From contig OX637803.1 of the NCBI GenBank assembly GCA_951802425.1, forward strand, positions 2,914,001-2,978,000: DNA of 64,000 bases, in the 5' to 3' direction. Below are positions 20,510 through 32,290 of this stretch, piece by piece. The notes beneath the pieces were generated by a model. The model was given only the letters and a program-made list of their open reading frames with translations, searched no databases and had not been told where the DNA came from. Within the stretch, counting starts at the first letter, position 1; every line of letters begins with the position of its first letter. Source of the stretch: Clavaria fumosa (Eukaryota; Basidiomycota; Agaricomycetes; Agaricales; Clavariaceae). The position numbers were made by a program, and so were the translations under genes.

Positions 20510-22028
20510 ATGGCCAAAGGCAAGGCCAAGAAAAAATCAGACGTGGACCCGCCACCGACATTGCCATCGCCGTCGTCATCGCCTGCACCACCTTGCCATG
20601 GCAATAAATTGCTGAAGCGATTTTACGAACCGCTTGTGCTCCAACACGTCCTCGACGAGGCACGCGGTTGTCACATCTCCTCCCAACCCCCAGACGTTGA
20701 AGATGAATCCGAGTTGGAAAATTGTAAACTCCGGCGCTCGTTCGTGGACATGCTCGCGTATCTTTGCGACCACAAGAAGGGATGTGCGACGGTGACAGCT
20801 ATCGCACTCGAGGATAGACCGGAAGCTGTGGTATTCTGGGTTGCGGCGAATGAAGACGTCAGGGAGAAAGTCGTACTCTTCCTCCAAAACACCCTCAGAA
20901 ATCTGGCCAGGCCAGGTCTGCTTAACGCGACCTCGGGCTCAAAAGAGTTTACAACAGCGGTTGAAGACATCTTTAAAAGCGCAGTCAAGTTTGGGGTGCA
21001 CCGCATCAAGAGGTACTGGCAATTCATGCAAGACTCGTTGGAGAAATGTATCAAGGTCCTGGAGGAATCTACCAGCCAAGAAGGCAAGTTCTAATCAACC
21101 CTGGGATAGTTATCTAAATAACGCTAAGACTCTACAAAGATCTGCAGTTGAAAGAATGGCTGATGAAATTCCGGGACTACAGTAGTGATATGGAGAAACT
21201 TTGTCGATTCTCATCCGAGACCAGACACTCATTGAGCATGAAAGAGATTACTAGGAGGTCAAACAAGGACTCTCACTCCAGCGACATAGATTCAAATGCC
21301 AGCCGTTTTACAAAGGTGCGACACTACATCGGACGCTTCGGCGTGCACATGAAGGCAGCGAGGACACTCGTCGCCGCCGCCGCGAGACCTAGTTTTTCTA
21401 GATTCTTTGAGGACTTTCAGATTAAATGTTGCCCTTCCCCGAAGCCAGCCGCGCCTCCCCCAGTAAATCCGAACTTAACTCTTGAAAATCTTGTCACTCG
21501 TATGCTTCCCAAGGATGACCCGAACGTTTCAACTTACCAGAGCAAACTGCAGTTCTTGGACACCAGGTTCAAAATTCTCCGTCGCTTGAAGGAGAAATAC
21601 CAGGACCCCAGCTTTTTGCCCATTGTGCACGCGGAGCTGATCGTGCTGGAGCACTTCTACACTCAAATCGTACAAATTCGTCGATGGGGATAAATACATC
21701 GGCTGCAGCAAGCCAGCATGCTATTGCTGCTACCACTATATTTGCGAACACCCTGGCAACTTCGTTCGCCCAGCCTCTCACAACAAAAACTATATCAATT
21801 GGCCCTCCTGACATCGTGGGTGATGACCCGGAAGGACAGGCCGCGAATCGTCAACGTGATGTCCTGAATTCTGTGATCAACAAGATCCGCAAGGACGTTC
21901 TCCAACAGATCGATGAGCGGCGTGGACCCGGTAACAGCCACCATGATACAGTGACTGGGATCAGCGAGTCTCAAGCTACCCAATATTGGTCTGGATCCAG
22001 TACAAAGTACTCTGGTTTGCAAATGTAG
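20510..22028 (+). pseudogene. OTT_1508-like deaminase family protein, broken by two frameshifts
   Basis: Exon 1 (20510-21083) and exon 2 (from 21140) are joined by an intron with a GC donor (AAG|GCAAGT) that keeps frame. The helical N-terminal part (FYEPLVLQHVLDEARGCHIS and onwards) leads to the family's zinc-site motifs: IVHAELIVLEHFY (the HAE) and later YIGCSKPACYCCYHY. This resembles the fungal OTT_1508-like branch of the cytidine-deaminase superfamily, substrate unknown. The two halves are in different frames: one shift occurs near 21666-21676, between EHFYTQI and KFVDGDKYIGC. A second lies near 21800-21808, between NYINW and PPDIVGDDPEG. A 39-nt intron spanning the first shift would delete conserved residues, so true lesions (or assembly errors) are more likely. 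Confidence 0.7.
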
Positions 22029-22614
22029 CCCTTTTTGCTTCTTTTGCTTCTTTCCTTCCTTCCTTTCTATTTCTCTCCGTCAATGAGCACCACGTCTACA
22101 TCATGGATATGGGAAGCTGACAATGACCTGTGTCTCTGATCATCCATCCTTATTTACAGACTATTGTTCTCTTTGTCTCGGTGTTCTTGGTTAGCCTGCT
22201 CATTCAGTACTCCATGCGCAGGTACGCTCATCATAAGGCAGAGATAACAGCTTTGTCACACCTGCCTAATGTTCTTGGGCTGTGGCCTGAATATTGGTTG
22301 GGGTTTGCGGTCTTTTGAGGTCATCATCACCGATGTTTTGAAATGGTTTTCATTTACACAACAACATCCCTTTCCCTCATATCAGCCGAATGATGCAAGG
22401 CGAAAGGTATTTACACAAAAGCAGAACATAAAGAATTGCCTAGTCTGCAGATCAATGCAGAATCGGTTGCTGTTCAAAGACTCTCACTGCCAAAGAACGG
22501 GTCCTCATTAGTGGCAACGATAAGTAAGAGAGTCAGCGAATCATCCTTATGAGAAATTGAATATTGAATGGTCGACCACTCACTTTGATTGTAGTTAGAA
22601 TGCAGATAAACTCG
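22029..22614. other. Intergenic region between two convergent pseudogenes
   Basis: Only short non-conserved reading frames are visible here. I see nothing else of note. Confidence 0.4.
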
Positions 22615-24847
22615 TCATGCGCCAATATGAACAAATTTAATCCAACGGTCTATTGTTATACGTCTGCTCCTCATCGCCCGAGTAGCCAGATTGAGAGCCT
22701 TTGCCGAGTCCCTGAAATTCGCCATGTTTCCAGGTTCACGAAACATGTAACTGTAGAAGTCCTTCGCGACGTCTCGTCCATCTATGTCCTCCATGGCCCA
22801 CAACATCCCAACTACACTGCGAAAGCCACAGAACTGTAGAGCTGCCGCAAGATGAATAACCTCATCAGGGGTGCCTTTGCTATCTCCAGCTGCACTATGA
22901 CAAGCAGATAAAAATGCAAACTCTGCATTTGGTAACCGAGCCTGTATCAAGTTGAGGAGAGTGAGGCGGCTATTGTCATGAAGTTCGAATGATGAATGAA
23001 ATGGTTGATGGTCTCGATTGTCCAGATGGCCATGGCAAGCGAAATGAACCCAGGAGTGTTGTTAGAGATCATGGATCACCGCGTCTCGATTTGCATCTGC
23101 CCCGTCAAGGACATCAACAAAACCTCCAAGTTCCCGAATACGAGAAATTTCCTCCTCGACCATTGGGAGAGTTTGGCCAGGTTGACCAACCGCGAGTAGC
23201 TTGGGAACGACAGACCCACATGTTGCACCAGATCTAGCATGGATCAGTGCAGAAAGAGTTGGTGTATAAGATGATATGTAGATGTCAGGTTCTTTTCGTT
23301 GCGTCTGTATGGACCTGCAGCATGGAGGGGTAGAGCGCATAACTCAGAGGTAGGGCACCACCAGATTCGACTCTTCTCCTGCACCCCTAACGTAACGAGC
23401 CGATCTGCCACGGGCTCAACGACGACATTCCACAGCCGTTGCAAGATTGGATGAATTCTTTTCGAGGAACTAACGTCATCCAAGGTTTGGGCATATGTAA
23501 GTTCCGAAGAAAGGCGGGCGATTTCCTCTGGCAGGGCATCAGGAAGAGGGACAAGGATAGGAGGACGGGCATCCTGGAGTATTATGGTGTCAGATCGATA
23601 CTTGCTAATGTTGACAATGATAACAGGGCCCTCATTTGCAGCGGTTTGGAGGTAGCGAATGGCACAGCTTGTAAGAAGTTTGTAAAACCGTCTACCTTCT
23701 GAATCTTTCCCAGTACTTCAGCCCATTCTTCTGAAAGTATGCGGTGCCTTTGCATTTTTGCCTCGAAAAGAACCCGTGATTCGGGCCCTGTTGGTGACGA
23801 CACCAACTCAGGCTCGGATGACATCGCAAGACATTCGAGTTGACCACTCAGCATATCAAGACGGTCAGCCAACTCTTCATCGGCTTCGTGGAGCTGATCG
23901 AGTCGATGTCTATATTCTTGCATCCTCGACCAGAGTATGGCTCTTCCTTGTTCGAGCAACTCGACCGCCGCTTCCAGATTCCCTGCTTCAACTGCAGCAG
24001 AAGCGGCATCCAAGGCAAGTGACTTGGGGACCATACAATCATTAGCAAGGAATTTTTGCTGCAGGTCTATAGTGGGGCTTGCAGTCAGACAACGGTCGAG
24101 AAGGCTCAGCGTCGTGGAGTAGGCACGTATGGTGGACTCGTGCCGGCGATGCCGCGCTGCAGATGCCCATAACAGAGCGGTGGAGAACTGAGCATTTGAG
24201 CCTGCGGGCAAGTGACTAGCTGCCCTCTCAAAGAGACTGAACGATACAGAAAGGAGATTATCTGATCCGGGAATACGATCATGTAGGGTGAGATTGCACT
24301 GAGCAAGATCTCTCCAAATAGTGATGTGAGCAGGATGTGCTACAGGCAAAACAGCCTCAGCATCCGTTAGATGCTCAACTGCCTCCTCTAGATCATCCAT
24401 CTTGCCCAGCTGATAGAAGCATACGGAAATGGCGGTGGCGAGGTCGTTGAGAGCACTGGAGCGATTGGGGTGGCCAGGAGGAAGGAGGACAAGGGCTTGA
24501 TGGAAGTACGTGATCGCCTTCTCTAGATCCTCCATCTTGCCCAGCTGAATAAAGCATCTGGAAAAGTCGGTGGCGAGGCTGGTGAGAGAGCCGGAGCGAT
24601 CGGGGTGGCCAGGAGGACGGAGGACAAGGGCTTGACAGTGGTCGAGGGCTTGACGAAAGTACGTGATCGCCTTCTCCAGATCCTGTATCTTGCCAAACTG
24701 ATCAAAGCGGTGGTGAAGAGCACTACCGAGGTCAAAAAGGGCCCCTGCACGTTTTGGACTGCACGCTCGAAGACGAGCGAGTGTTTGACGGTGGCACATA
24801 ACCATTTTATCCAATTTCTCTTTATTGGCCTTGATGGTATCCTCCAT
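22615..24847 (-). pseudogene. TPR-CHAT protein, broken
   Basis: The upstream reading frame (start 24847) holds tandem tetratricopeptide repeats with the unit LEKAITYFRQALDHCQAL ... PPGHPDRSGSL, then a helical region (AAVEAGNLEAAVELLEQGRA). A caspase-like CHAT domain follows: IIVNISKYRSDTIIL, CALPLHAAGPY, ISSYTPTLSALIHAR, the catalytic-His motif WVHFACHG and the catalytic-Cys motif FLSACHSA, ending WIKFVHIGA. CHAT proteases cleave partner proteins in several immune and death systems; fungal members are abundant but mostly uncharacterised. I see a frameshift near 23650-23662, another near 23290-23300, and an in-frame TAA at 23062-23064 just before the catalytic His. Both catalytic motifs are still readable, so decay looks recent. 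Confidence 0.75.
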
Positions 24848-25505
24848 CCCGCCCTGACCGAGTGGCAGTCAGTCTAGTTGTATGTTCTCAGATGTCCCTG
24901 GACTCACCATGCTGATTGGAGTACTTTGGTGGGCGACTTGGTGGCGTGCAGGAATGGCAACGGCAACGTATGGGAGAAACGAAGGAGGGGAATATGTTTG
25001 CGGTGTCAATGGTGAGGCGCTGGAAGGCTGTGAAAGCACGAGGCAAAGCGTGACAATGTACAAAGTCTGCGGTTGTGGCGCTTGTACATTGAATACATGC
25101 CTACGTCTACGTCGTTCTACATGGCGTGGCAAAGGCGCCCGCTTGGATTCTAGTGTGCATGTCCGATGGCATTGCTCACTTCTTTGCCAGGTATTTCCGC
25201 GACATCCTATTTTTGATCACAAATCGCGTTACAGCGGTTTGCAGAACTTAGGGCGCGGGCGTGAAAACAAAGAAAAACAAAGCTTCGGGTAGTTGAATCT
25301 TGCATACGCTCTCCCAAGTGTAATTCTTCATGAAATACAGTAATAAGACCTGAAAAATGATCACAAAGACAGTGTGCAGGTGCACATCCAAAAATTGAGC
25401 AAGAAGACTCAATATTGACTGTGAATTGATGATAGCTCATCATCTGTGGACAGTGGCGCATCCTGGTCACCACCGCTTTCATCTGGACCACTCCAGGCCG
25501 CTGCT
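24848..25505. other. Non-coding stretch
   Basis: No supported gene. The first 300 bp probably hold the promoter of the TPR-CHAT gene. The rest has only short overlapping reading frames without family motifs. Confidence 0.4.
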
Positions 25506-25814
25506 ATGGGGCACTCACGCTCTAAGCATAGCCAGAAACTGAAGGCCAAGCATTTGTCCAGCTCTAGAAGCCCTGAGCCTGACGTTGAAGCCTCCCAGGA
25601 GACCCTTGAGGACAACCCCGATGTTGAGACTAGTCTTGCTTCCATGTCCAATGTCATCTCTCTTGGAGCACACAAGTCTGAAATCAAGGGTCAACTTGAC
25701 AGCATGGGTTATGGTAGCGGCTGTGAATCTCCCACAAAGCCAGTGCTGAAGATAAATCTAAAGAGACCTACAAAACGTTCGCCAGTTGCATACTATGCGA
25801 TCTCCCCGTGCTGA
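25506..25814 (+). pseudogene. 5' fragment of an unknown basidiomycete gene, cut by an element
   Basis: The frame starting MGHSRSKHSQKLKAKHLS continues to SPTKPVLKINLKRPTK and ends in a stop created at the element junction. The continuation (VQPIGMVLMVPQ ...) appears at 34171, after the 8.35 kb insertion. From memory, a repeated Agaricomycete family has these parts in one protein (a LKINLK segment followed by QPIGMVL). No function is known to me. Confidence 0.5.
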
Positions 25815-25829
25815 TACATCAGCAAACCT

Positions 25830-26200
25830 CGAATTGTCTTGACCCACCTTGACTGTCTTGACAAATTGGTCAAGACAGTCAAGAAAGTCAAGACATGTAT
25901 TTTATCTTGGAGAGTGTTGTAGTCAAGGATATGCTAAGTAGTCAAGAGCTAATAAGATGGTCAAGACCAATAAGAAAACAAGCAATAATTGTAGTCAAGA
26001 ACTAATAAGATGGTCAAGACTAATAAGAAAATCAACACATGTATTTTATCTTGGAGAGTATTGTAGTCAAGGATATGCTAAGAAATCAAGAGCCAATAAG
26101 TTGGTCAAGACCAATAAGAAACAATTGTAGTCAAGAGCCAATAAGATGATCAAGACTAATTAGAAAACAAGCAGTAAAAAAGATGTCAAGAAGCTATCTC
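25830..26200 (+). repeat. Subterminal GTCAAGA / CCAATAAG repeats of element A
   Basis: A unit of roughly 70 bp containing TAGTCAAGGATATGCTAAG, GTCAAGAGC(T/C)AATAAG and TGGTCAAGACCAATAAG recurs about three times. It is bounded by the left inverted repeat. Confidence 0.65.
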
Positions 26201-26474
26201 AAAAGCATGGTGATCAATGAACTTATTTACATAGTAGCTACAAAAGACATCAACATCAGCAAAACCTGAATTGGACTTCAAAAGAAATTTCGACATAAGG
26301 TCACATGATCTATGTTTTTTTTTTTTTTTTTTTTTTTTTAATCAGCATTTCTATACCGCAACATGTAGCTATGACAAAGACGTGGTTGTACGTATAGTAC
26401 GTGGGTATGTAGTGTGATTGTTGTTTGGGTAGGTGGTAGTCTGTCGTGTGGTTTGTGGTTTATATTGCCTTAAT

Positions 26475-29400
26475 TCATGGCGGGTCTGGGGGTTCTGTCG
26501 GATCTGGAGTCTCTGACAGGTCGAGGCCTGGGAGGCTCGGGGGTTGTGGTGTTTCGGGGTTTCTTCCGGTGGATGTGAAAGCACCGGATTGTCGTAAAAA
26601 CGTTGCCACTGCAAGGAGTCCCTTCGTGCCGCTTAGAAGTATGTGTGGTGAGTGGTCGCGGTGTACTTCTGTTAGTATGTGGCGATGTTCGTCGTAGGTT
26701 CGGCAATTGTGGAATATGTGATCTCGGTATCGTGTCGCCGTGGGCAGGGTGTCTCCGCATGAGCATTCGGGCTCATGCGGGATATTCATTCGTGCGTAGT
26801 ACGGTGGGTTGTACCCGTGCATCGTTCGGACTTGGGTGAGGCGTCCAAATACTTCGGGTTCTTTCTCGAGTTGTGTGAAAACTCGCCCGGGTTTGGTAGT
26901 CAGCGGGTCAAGGGCATTTGCCTCTCCGAAAGCTCCTGTGAACGGGGATTTTTTGATTAGTTCCTTCCATTTGCGAATGACAAGCTGGGATCGCTTCTCT
27001 GCGTGATATGCGAGAGAGTCAGAGAAAAAGCTGTCTCGTTTCTTGCGTCCTTGTTTGGCTAGTTTGTCTGCCTTTTCGTTGATTTCTATTCCTTTGTGTG
27101 CCGGTATCCATTGTAGTGTTATGCTGTGTTCGTTATCTGTTAGGAACTGTCGTGCGAGTTTTGAGAAGATGAGGGATAGTGGTTGTGTTGGGTGGGATTT
27201 GATGTCTGTGATGTTTTTTAGTGCGGATGAGCTGTCTGATAGAAAGACTATCTTTTGGATTTCAGGGTGTTCTCCGCAGTATTTTGTTGCGAGGTACATT
27301 CCAATTGTTATGGCTAAGGATTCCCCGTCATATGCATTTGTGCGTGTGCCCACACTGTAAGCTCGTTCGAAGGCGACGTTTGTGCCGTGTCTGGCGTGTA
27401 TGCCTGCTCCTGTTCTTTTTGGTCCTTTGATTCGTTGTCGTTGGGGGAGTGCTTCTCGGGTTTGTTGTCGGGTACTCGCATCAGGATTGTTTAGTCGTTC
27501 GTGGCTTACTCTTTTTCTTGAGCCATCTGTTCCTACGTACAATGTGTTAGCCTGTTTTGTAATTGTAGAAGCGAGGCAGGAGGTTTGTTCTTCTATGTAT
27601 CTTTCTTTTGCCTCGGCTTTGGTTGGTGGTAGGATGGTGGTGATCCTAGGGTGTTTGTCAAGGGAGTCTTTCCAGGGTGGTTCGACGAGTGGGTTGAGTT
27701 GTGGAGTGGGTTGCGCATTGGTTAGTTGAGCAATACGTTGGATCGGGGTTTGTCTTGAAAGAGGAGTTCGGATGGCGAAGGGTTGGGTGTGGTTTCCGAA
27801 CGTGATTCGCATTCTTGTGGGTGGTGGTGGGATTCGTGCTAGTACGGGTGAGCTGGGAAGTAAACGGTGTAAGCGTATGGAGTAGGAATAGCATAGTCGT
27901 TGAATAATAAAGGCGATCGGTGGGATGTGTGATATGTACTGCAGCGCTGCTATTGGCGTAGATCGGAAGGCTCAGCATATTCTGCGTAGTGAATGGTTGA
28001 GAGCGGTTTGCAGTCTTTTCGTGTTAGACTTGTCATATCGTCCACCCCACCAAAGTTGGCATCCGTATGTAAGCACAGGGATGACTGTTGATAGCGTTAG
28101 TTGTCGTAGTTGTACGTGCGACATGCCTCGGATTGTGTTTCCGAGTATGCTCATTGCTCGGATTGTCGCCGTTGCTCGGTCCGCCATAGTTTTGGTGTGG
28201 AAGGTAAAATTAAGATGGCGGTCGAGGTAGAAGCCAAGCCATCGTAAGTTTTTGGGAGCAACTATCGGTTTCTGGTTGGCGATTCGTAGTAGTGGCGAGT
28301 TGCTGTCTGGTCCTTTTGTAAAGTGCATTAGTTCGATTTTTTCTGGCTGCACTTCTAGGCCATTCGCTGTGAGCCAATGGGTTATTGTTTCATATGCTCT
28401 TTGAAGTCTGATAATGTTAGTGTCTAAAGAAGATGAGAAGGTTAGGATTACTCCATCATCTATGTACGCAAAAGATAGAATTCTTTGTGTGATGAGTTTT
28501 CTGAGGTTAAGAAGGTCAGCACTATAAATAATTGCAAGAATGGGGGAAAGGGGGGATCCTTGGGGGATTCCATTTGAGATATGTACTGGGTCGGAAGTGA
28601 ATCCATCGAATGAAAGAGTTGTGGTCCGGTCGCGTAAGAAGGAGTCGATGATCTGAATGGTTTTCTGGTTGAAACCCGCGTGTTTGAGTCTAGCTTTCAT
28701 TCCGTCGTGGTTGACAGCATTGAAGAATCCCGTTATGTCGAAAAAGAGGCCCGTTGCCTTGGATCCTTGGTTCCAAGCACTCTGAATGTCCTGTATAAAG
28801 GCTAGACCAGCATCAATAGTAGAAGAGTGTATGCGTCCACCAAATTGATAGTGTGAGACCAGGTCGTGTTCGGCGACCTCATACTGTACCCTTCTTGCGA
28901 TGATCTTGTCGAGAATCTTGCCTAGGCATTCTATTAGTTGGATTGGGCGGTAGGCGGAGGGTAGGCTGTAGTCTTTTTTCTTTGGTTTAGGTACGACCGA
29001 CGTATTGGATTTTTTGAAGGGTGCTGGGTAGTGTCCGGTTTCGACGCACTTGGAGTATAAGTAAAAAAGGAGGTTGGGGGCTACCTCCCACGTCCATCTT
29101 ATTGCTGTGTAGTTGATTTTTGACGGGCCTGGGGCGGTATCTTTCCTTTGGTGTCTTATGGCGTGTTCTAGTTCAGAGAAAGTTAGTGGGTGGAATGTTC
29201 GTTCTGGGCACTGTTCATCAGTGGGTGAGTATGGTTGGACTGTGGGTGGAGCAGGGAAGAACTGCTGTGCAAAATGGTTCGCTCGTTCTTGGTCCGAGGA
29301 GGCAGGTACGTTTGATGGGCTTGTATATAGAGGGCGGTAGCGTTTCCCATCATGTTTGTACCATTTTGTGAATTCCCAGACCGTTTTCGATGTAGCGCCT

Positions 29401-30515
29401 TCTAGTCGTTCGGTGGCCCATGTTCTTTTCGCATGTCTTACTTTGCCGCGGAATGCTGCTTGGGTGCGCTGGTATTGAGCAGTTAGTATCGGGTTGTGTG
29501 ATATTTTGATTACTTCGCTTAGGTCACGTAGTTGTGTAAGTGTTTTGGAGAGATCCTCATTCCACCAGTGTTTGGCATGAATCGAGTGCTGTCGAGCAGC
29601 TGGCATCGTTTGTTGTGTGGTGCTGGTGATGGCGTCTATGATTTGTTGGGTGATACTGTCAAGTAGTTGTGGAGTGGTCGGGTTAGATGTAAGAGCATAG
29701 AGGCGTGATAGTGTCGGCTCGATATTTGATGTCCATTTTTCTTTGAGTTTTTCGGTTAGCGGGTGGTGGGTCTCGTTGTTCTGTGTTTCTGTGAAAGTAT
29801 ATATGTCAAAAGTTATCGGGTAGTGATCAGAAGAGAAATGTTTGTCGTTCAAGACTTGTATGGGTCCTATGTCGTAGTCTGTGAATACCCCTAGGTTTGC
29901 GATGACTAAGTCGTCCACTTTGGCATGTTGAAACTTGTGTCCATGGAAGGTGGGCTTGTCTGGGTCGTTTAGGACACTAAATTTGTTGTTATCGAGCCAG
30001 TCTTGGAAAGTGTCGGTTCGGCGGTCTGCTCGTTCGACTGTGTTGTCCCAGTCAGGTGAGTGGAGATTGAAGTCTCCGCATAGTATTGTGGGTTCTTCGG
30101 ACATTTCAACGTTTAGTAGTTGCGTGGTAGCGGCGAAGGTTGATGGGGAGTTGTAGATGGCGATAATCGTGAGTGCGAAGTTTTGTCCTATGGAGATCTG
30201 TATCGGTAGAGTGTGTTTAGCAGAAGTCTCGAGATGAGGTAGGGGAGTGACTCTGAATTTGGCATTTTTTCGGTAATAAATAACGACATCGGCTTCTTGT
30301 ATGTTTGTGGGGGCAATACACCTCCAGTCCGGGTGGTTAACTGTCCCTTTTTCTTGAGTTTGTGCGCGTATGGTGCCGATCCATGGTTCGGTAATGATAA
30401 CGATTCCTGTGTTCGAATCTGGGCTAGCTTGGGATTGTAATATTGTGTGAGTAATGTGGTTGGATCGGTGTACGTTGTTACAAAAGACAGAGATTACTGT
30501 GTTTGAGTCATTCAT
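26475..30515 (-). pseudogene. LINE ORF2: endonuclease-reverse transcriptase-RNase H, one premature TGA
   Basis: The frame opens at 30515 with ATG overlapping the ORF1 stop (ATGA). AP-endonuclease motifs: SVFCNNV, ITEPW, LCGDFNLHSPDWD, FSSDHYPITFD. Reverse-transcriptase motifs: SVVPKPKKKDYSLPSAYRPI, FFDITGFFNAV, GIPQGSPLSPIL and FAYIDDGVI. RNase H motifs: GTDGSRK, DGESLAI, FLSDSSSAL and QWIPAHKGIEINEKADKLA, then CSCGDTLPTATRYRDHIFHNC. The frame is continuous to 26475 except for a TGA at 27972-27974, where a Trp would fit (RRIC-stop-AFRSTPIAALQ). All catalytic residues I looked for are present, so this is an almost intact polyprotein of about 1347 codons. Confidence 0.85.
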
Positions 30516-32290
30516 GTTGCGTGTTCTCTTGCGTTGTTTGGTTTGGTTTTGGTGTTTGTGGACTTCTCGTTATTCTCGGTTCTTGCTCTTATCTTGGGGC
30601 ATTTCGGGTCGTCTGCGCAGTGATCGTTTTGGTGGCAGTTAGGGCAACAAAGGTGTTGGCAGGTTCCGTTTGGTTCTGGGGATTTGAGGCAAATCTCGCA
30701 ATGTTGAGCGTGTTGTTCTTCTGACCCCGGTTTACCGCATTTCCTGCATCGTTGGAGTATGGACGTGCAAAATTTGATGTCGTGGTTGATCCTCCAGCAT
30801 TTGCGGCATTGGGTAGGTTTTGCTTTTTCTTTCCACCGTTCGATTTTTACTGCGGTGCCATACATGTAGAATGGTTCGGTTAGTAATCTGGGAAGAATGG
30901 ATTTGGGGGAATCTACGAAGGCAAAAGATACCGCGGCAGCCTCTTTGCCTGTTAGGGCTTCCTCAGACTGGATCCAACTAGGAGGTTGAGTGATGTGGAC
31001 TTCTCGGAGAATCGGATTGACTCGGATAGCGTCCAGTAGGCTCGCCAGTGTGCGTGGGATCTTGTTGTTGTCTTGTCTCTGTATGTTGTGAAGAACTATC
31101 TTTGCCCATGGCTGGTCTTTGGTTACGATCGCATGAGGGTAGCTGCCGGCTAATGCTTCGGTGATGAGGTTTTTGTGATTCTCAGCGAGTAGTGGGCAGG
31201 AGACGTCAGACAAAGTCACGATGTAGTTTCCGTTGGGGCGTCCTTCGGTCGCTACTGCAATTACCTTCCCTTTAGTTTCCTCCAATTGGTCGAACCTATG
31301 GTTGATGGCATTGGTTGCCGCTTCGCTATTAAGTCGTAGTTCTACCGGGGGGGGTCGACCTTGGAATCGTACTACGTATCTTATTGGTCGATGTGGGGGA
31401 GGCGGGGTGGGTGACTTCTTGGGTGGTGGTGTTTGTTTTGGTAAAGTGGGAGGTTTGGCTGCCGCTTGGGCATACGTTTGGTCTTTTGGAGCGTTGGTGG
31501 TATTGGGTCGGGACGTTTGGCCAGTAGTGTTGGTCGTGTTGGGGGCCTTGATGGTTGTTTTTTCCAAGGAGTGAATTTTGTTGGCTACCTTGAGAATGGC
31601 GGAGAGGATGTCCGTGTTTGTAACTTCCTCGGGGTTGTTGCGAATCGGTGTTCCTGCTAATGCTGAGTTTACGTTGCGTAGTACACTTTCTAGTGACGTT
31701 CGGAGGGCGTTTAATTGGTGTACGATGTGTTGCGAGGACACAGATTCGGTTATGGGGGTTAGGTTTCTTGGGAACGATTCTTCTAGGTACTGTGCGGTTC
31801 CGAGTGCTCTTTCTAGCCATTCCGGTTTGTGTATCTGGGGGGATGGGGAGAGTTCGGAGAGGGGGAGCGATGGGGTAGGAGGGGATGGTGTCGGAAGTGT
31901 TTGTTGTGTTGGTTTTCTCAGTGGTGTGTTGTGCGTGTTCTCTGGTGAGGAGGAGAGTTGGTGGTAGAAATAGTGGTTGGTGGCTGGTGTTTGGATTGGG
32001 TTTTTGTCGTGGTTGTCTTTCTGGGCGCTCTGAGACGTCGGGTTCCCTTCCTTGTTGCCGGACGAGGGTTCGGTGGTGTCTCTAGCCGAGGATTGGGTAT
32101 CGTGTTTGTCGTTTGACGGTATGTTTGTAATTCCGCTCGCGTCGCCGTTCTCTGCAGACGTTTCGGTTTGGTTGTTTTTATTATTGGGTATGTTCGGGGA
32201 AGGTTCCGGAGGGTCTCCAGGGTTGTCTTTGTTGCTAGTCGCAGTTGGAGCTGTTGCTTTTGAGCGTTTACCTCTAATCGGAGCGGGCAT
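30512..32290 (-). CDS. LINE ORF1: Gag-like nucleic-acid-binding protein
   Basis: An open frame of about 592 residues from ATG 32290 (an upstream in-frame ATG at 32320 lies in the target duplication). The N-terminal half is low-complexity (Ser/Thr/Asn/Pro). The middle holds a folded block (RPIRYVVRFQGRPPPVELR ... GNYIVTLSDVSCPLL). Three cysteine knuckles near the C-terminus (QCRKCWRINHDIKFC, RCRKCGKPGSEEQHAQHC and CCPNCHQNDHCADDPKCPK) resemble LINE ORF1 RNA-binding knuckles. The stop overlaps the ORF2 start by four bases. Confidence 0.82.
   Translation of the reverse strand: MPAPIRGKRSKATAPTATSNKDNPGDPPEPSPNIPNNKNNQTETSAENGDASGITNIPSNDKHDTQSSARDTTEPSSGNKEGNPTSQSAQKDNHDKNPIQTPATNHYFYHQLSSSPENTHNTPLRKPTQQTLPTPSPPTPSLPLSELSPSPQIHKPEWLERALGTAQYLEESFPRNLTPITESVSSQHIVHQLNALRTSLESVLRNVNSALAGTPIRNNPEEVTNTDILSAILKVANKIHSLEKTTIKAPNTTNTTGQTSRPNTTNAPKDQTYAQAAAKPPTLPKQTPPPKKSPTPPPPHRPIRYVVRFQGRPPPVELRLNSEAATNAINHRFDQLEETKGKVIAVATEGRPNGNYIVTLSDVSCPLLAENHKNLITEALAGSYPHAIVTKDQPWAKIVLHNIQRQDNNKIPRTLASLLDAIRVNPILREVHITQPPSWIQSEEALTGKEAAAVSFAFVDSPKSILPRLLTEPFYMYGTAVKIERWKEKAKPTQCRKCWRINHDIKFCTSILQRCRKCGKPGSEEQHAQHCEICLKSPEPNGTCQHLCCPNCHQNDHCADDPKCPKIRARTENNEKSTNTKTKPNNAREHAT

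Noticed and set aside
21672..21710. A 39-nt GT-AG intron joining the two deaminase frames
   Set aside because: It is shorter than any other intron in the window and would remove the conserved KFVDGDKYIGC segment.
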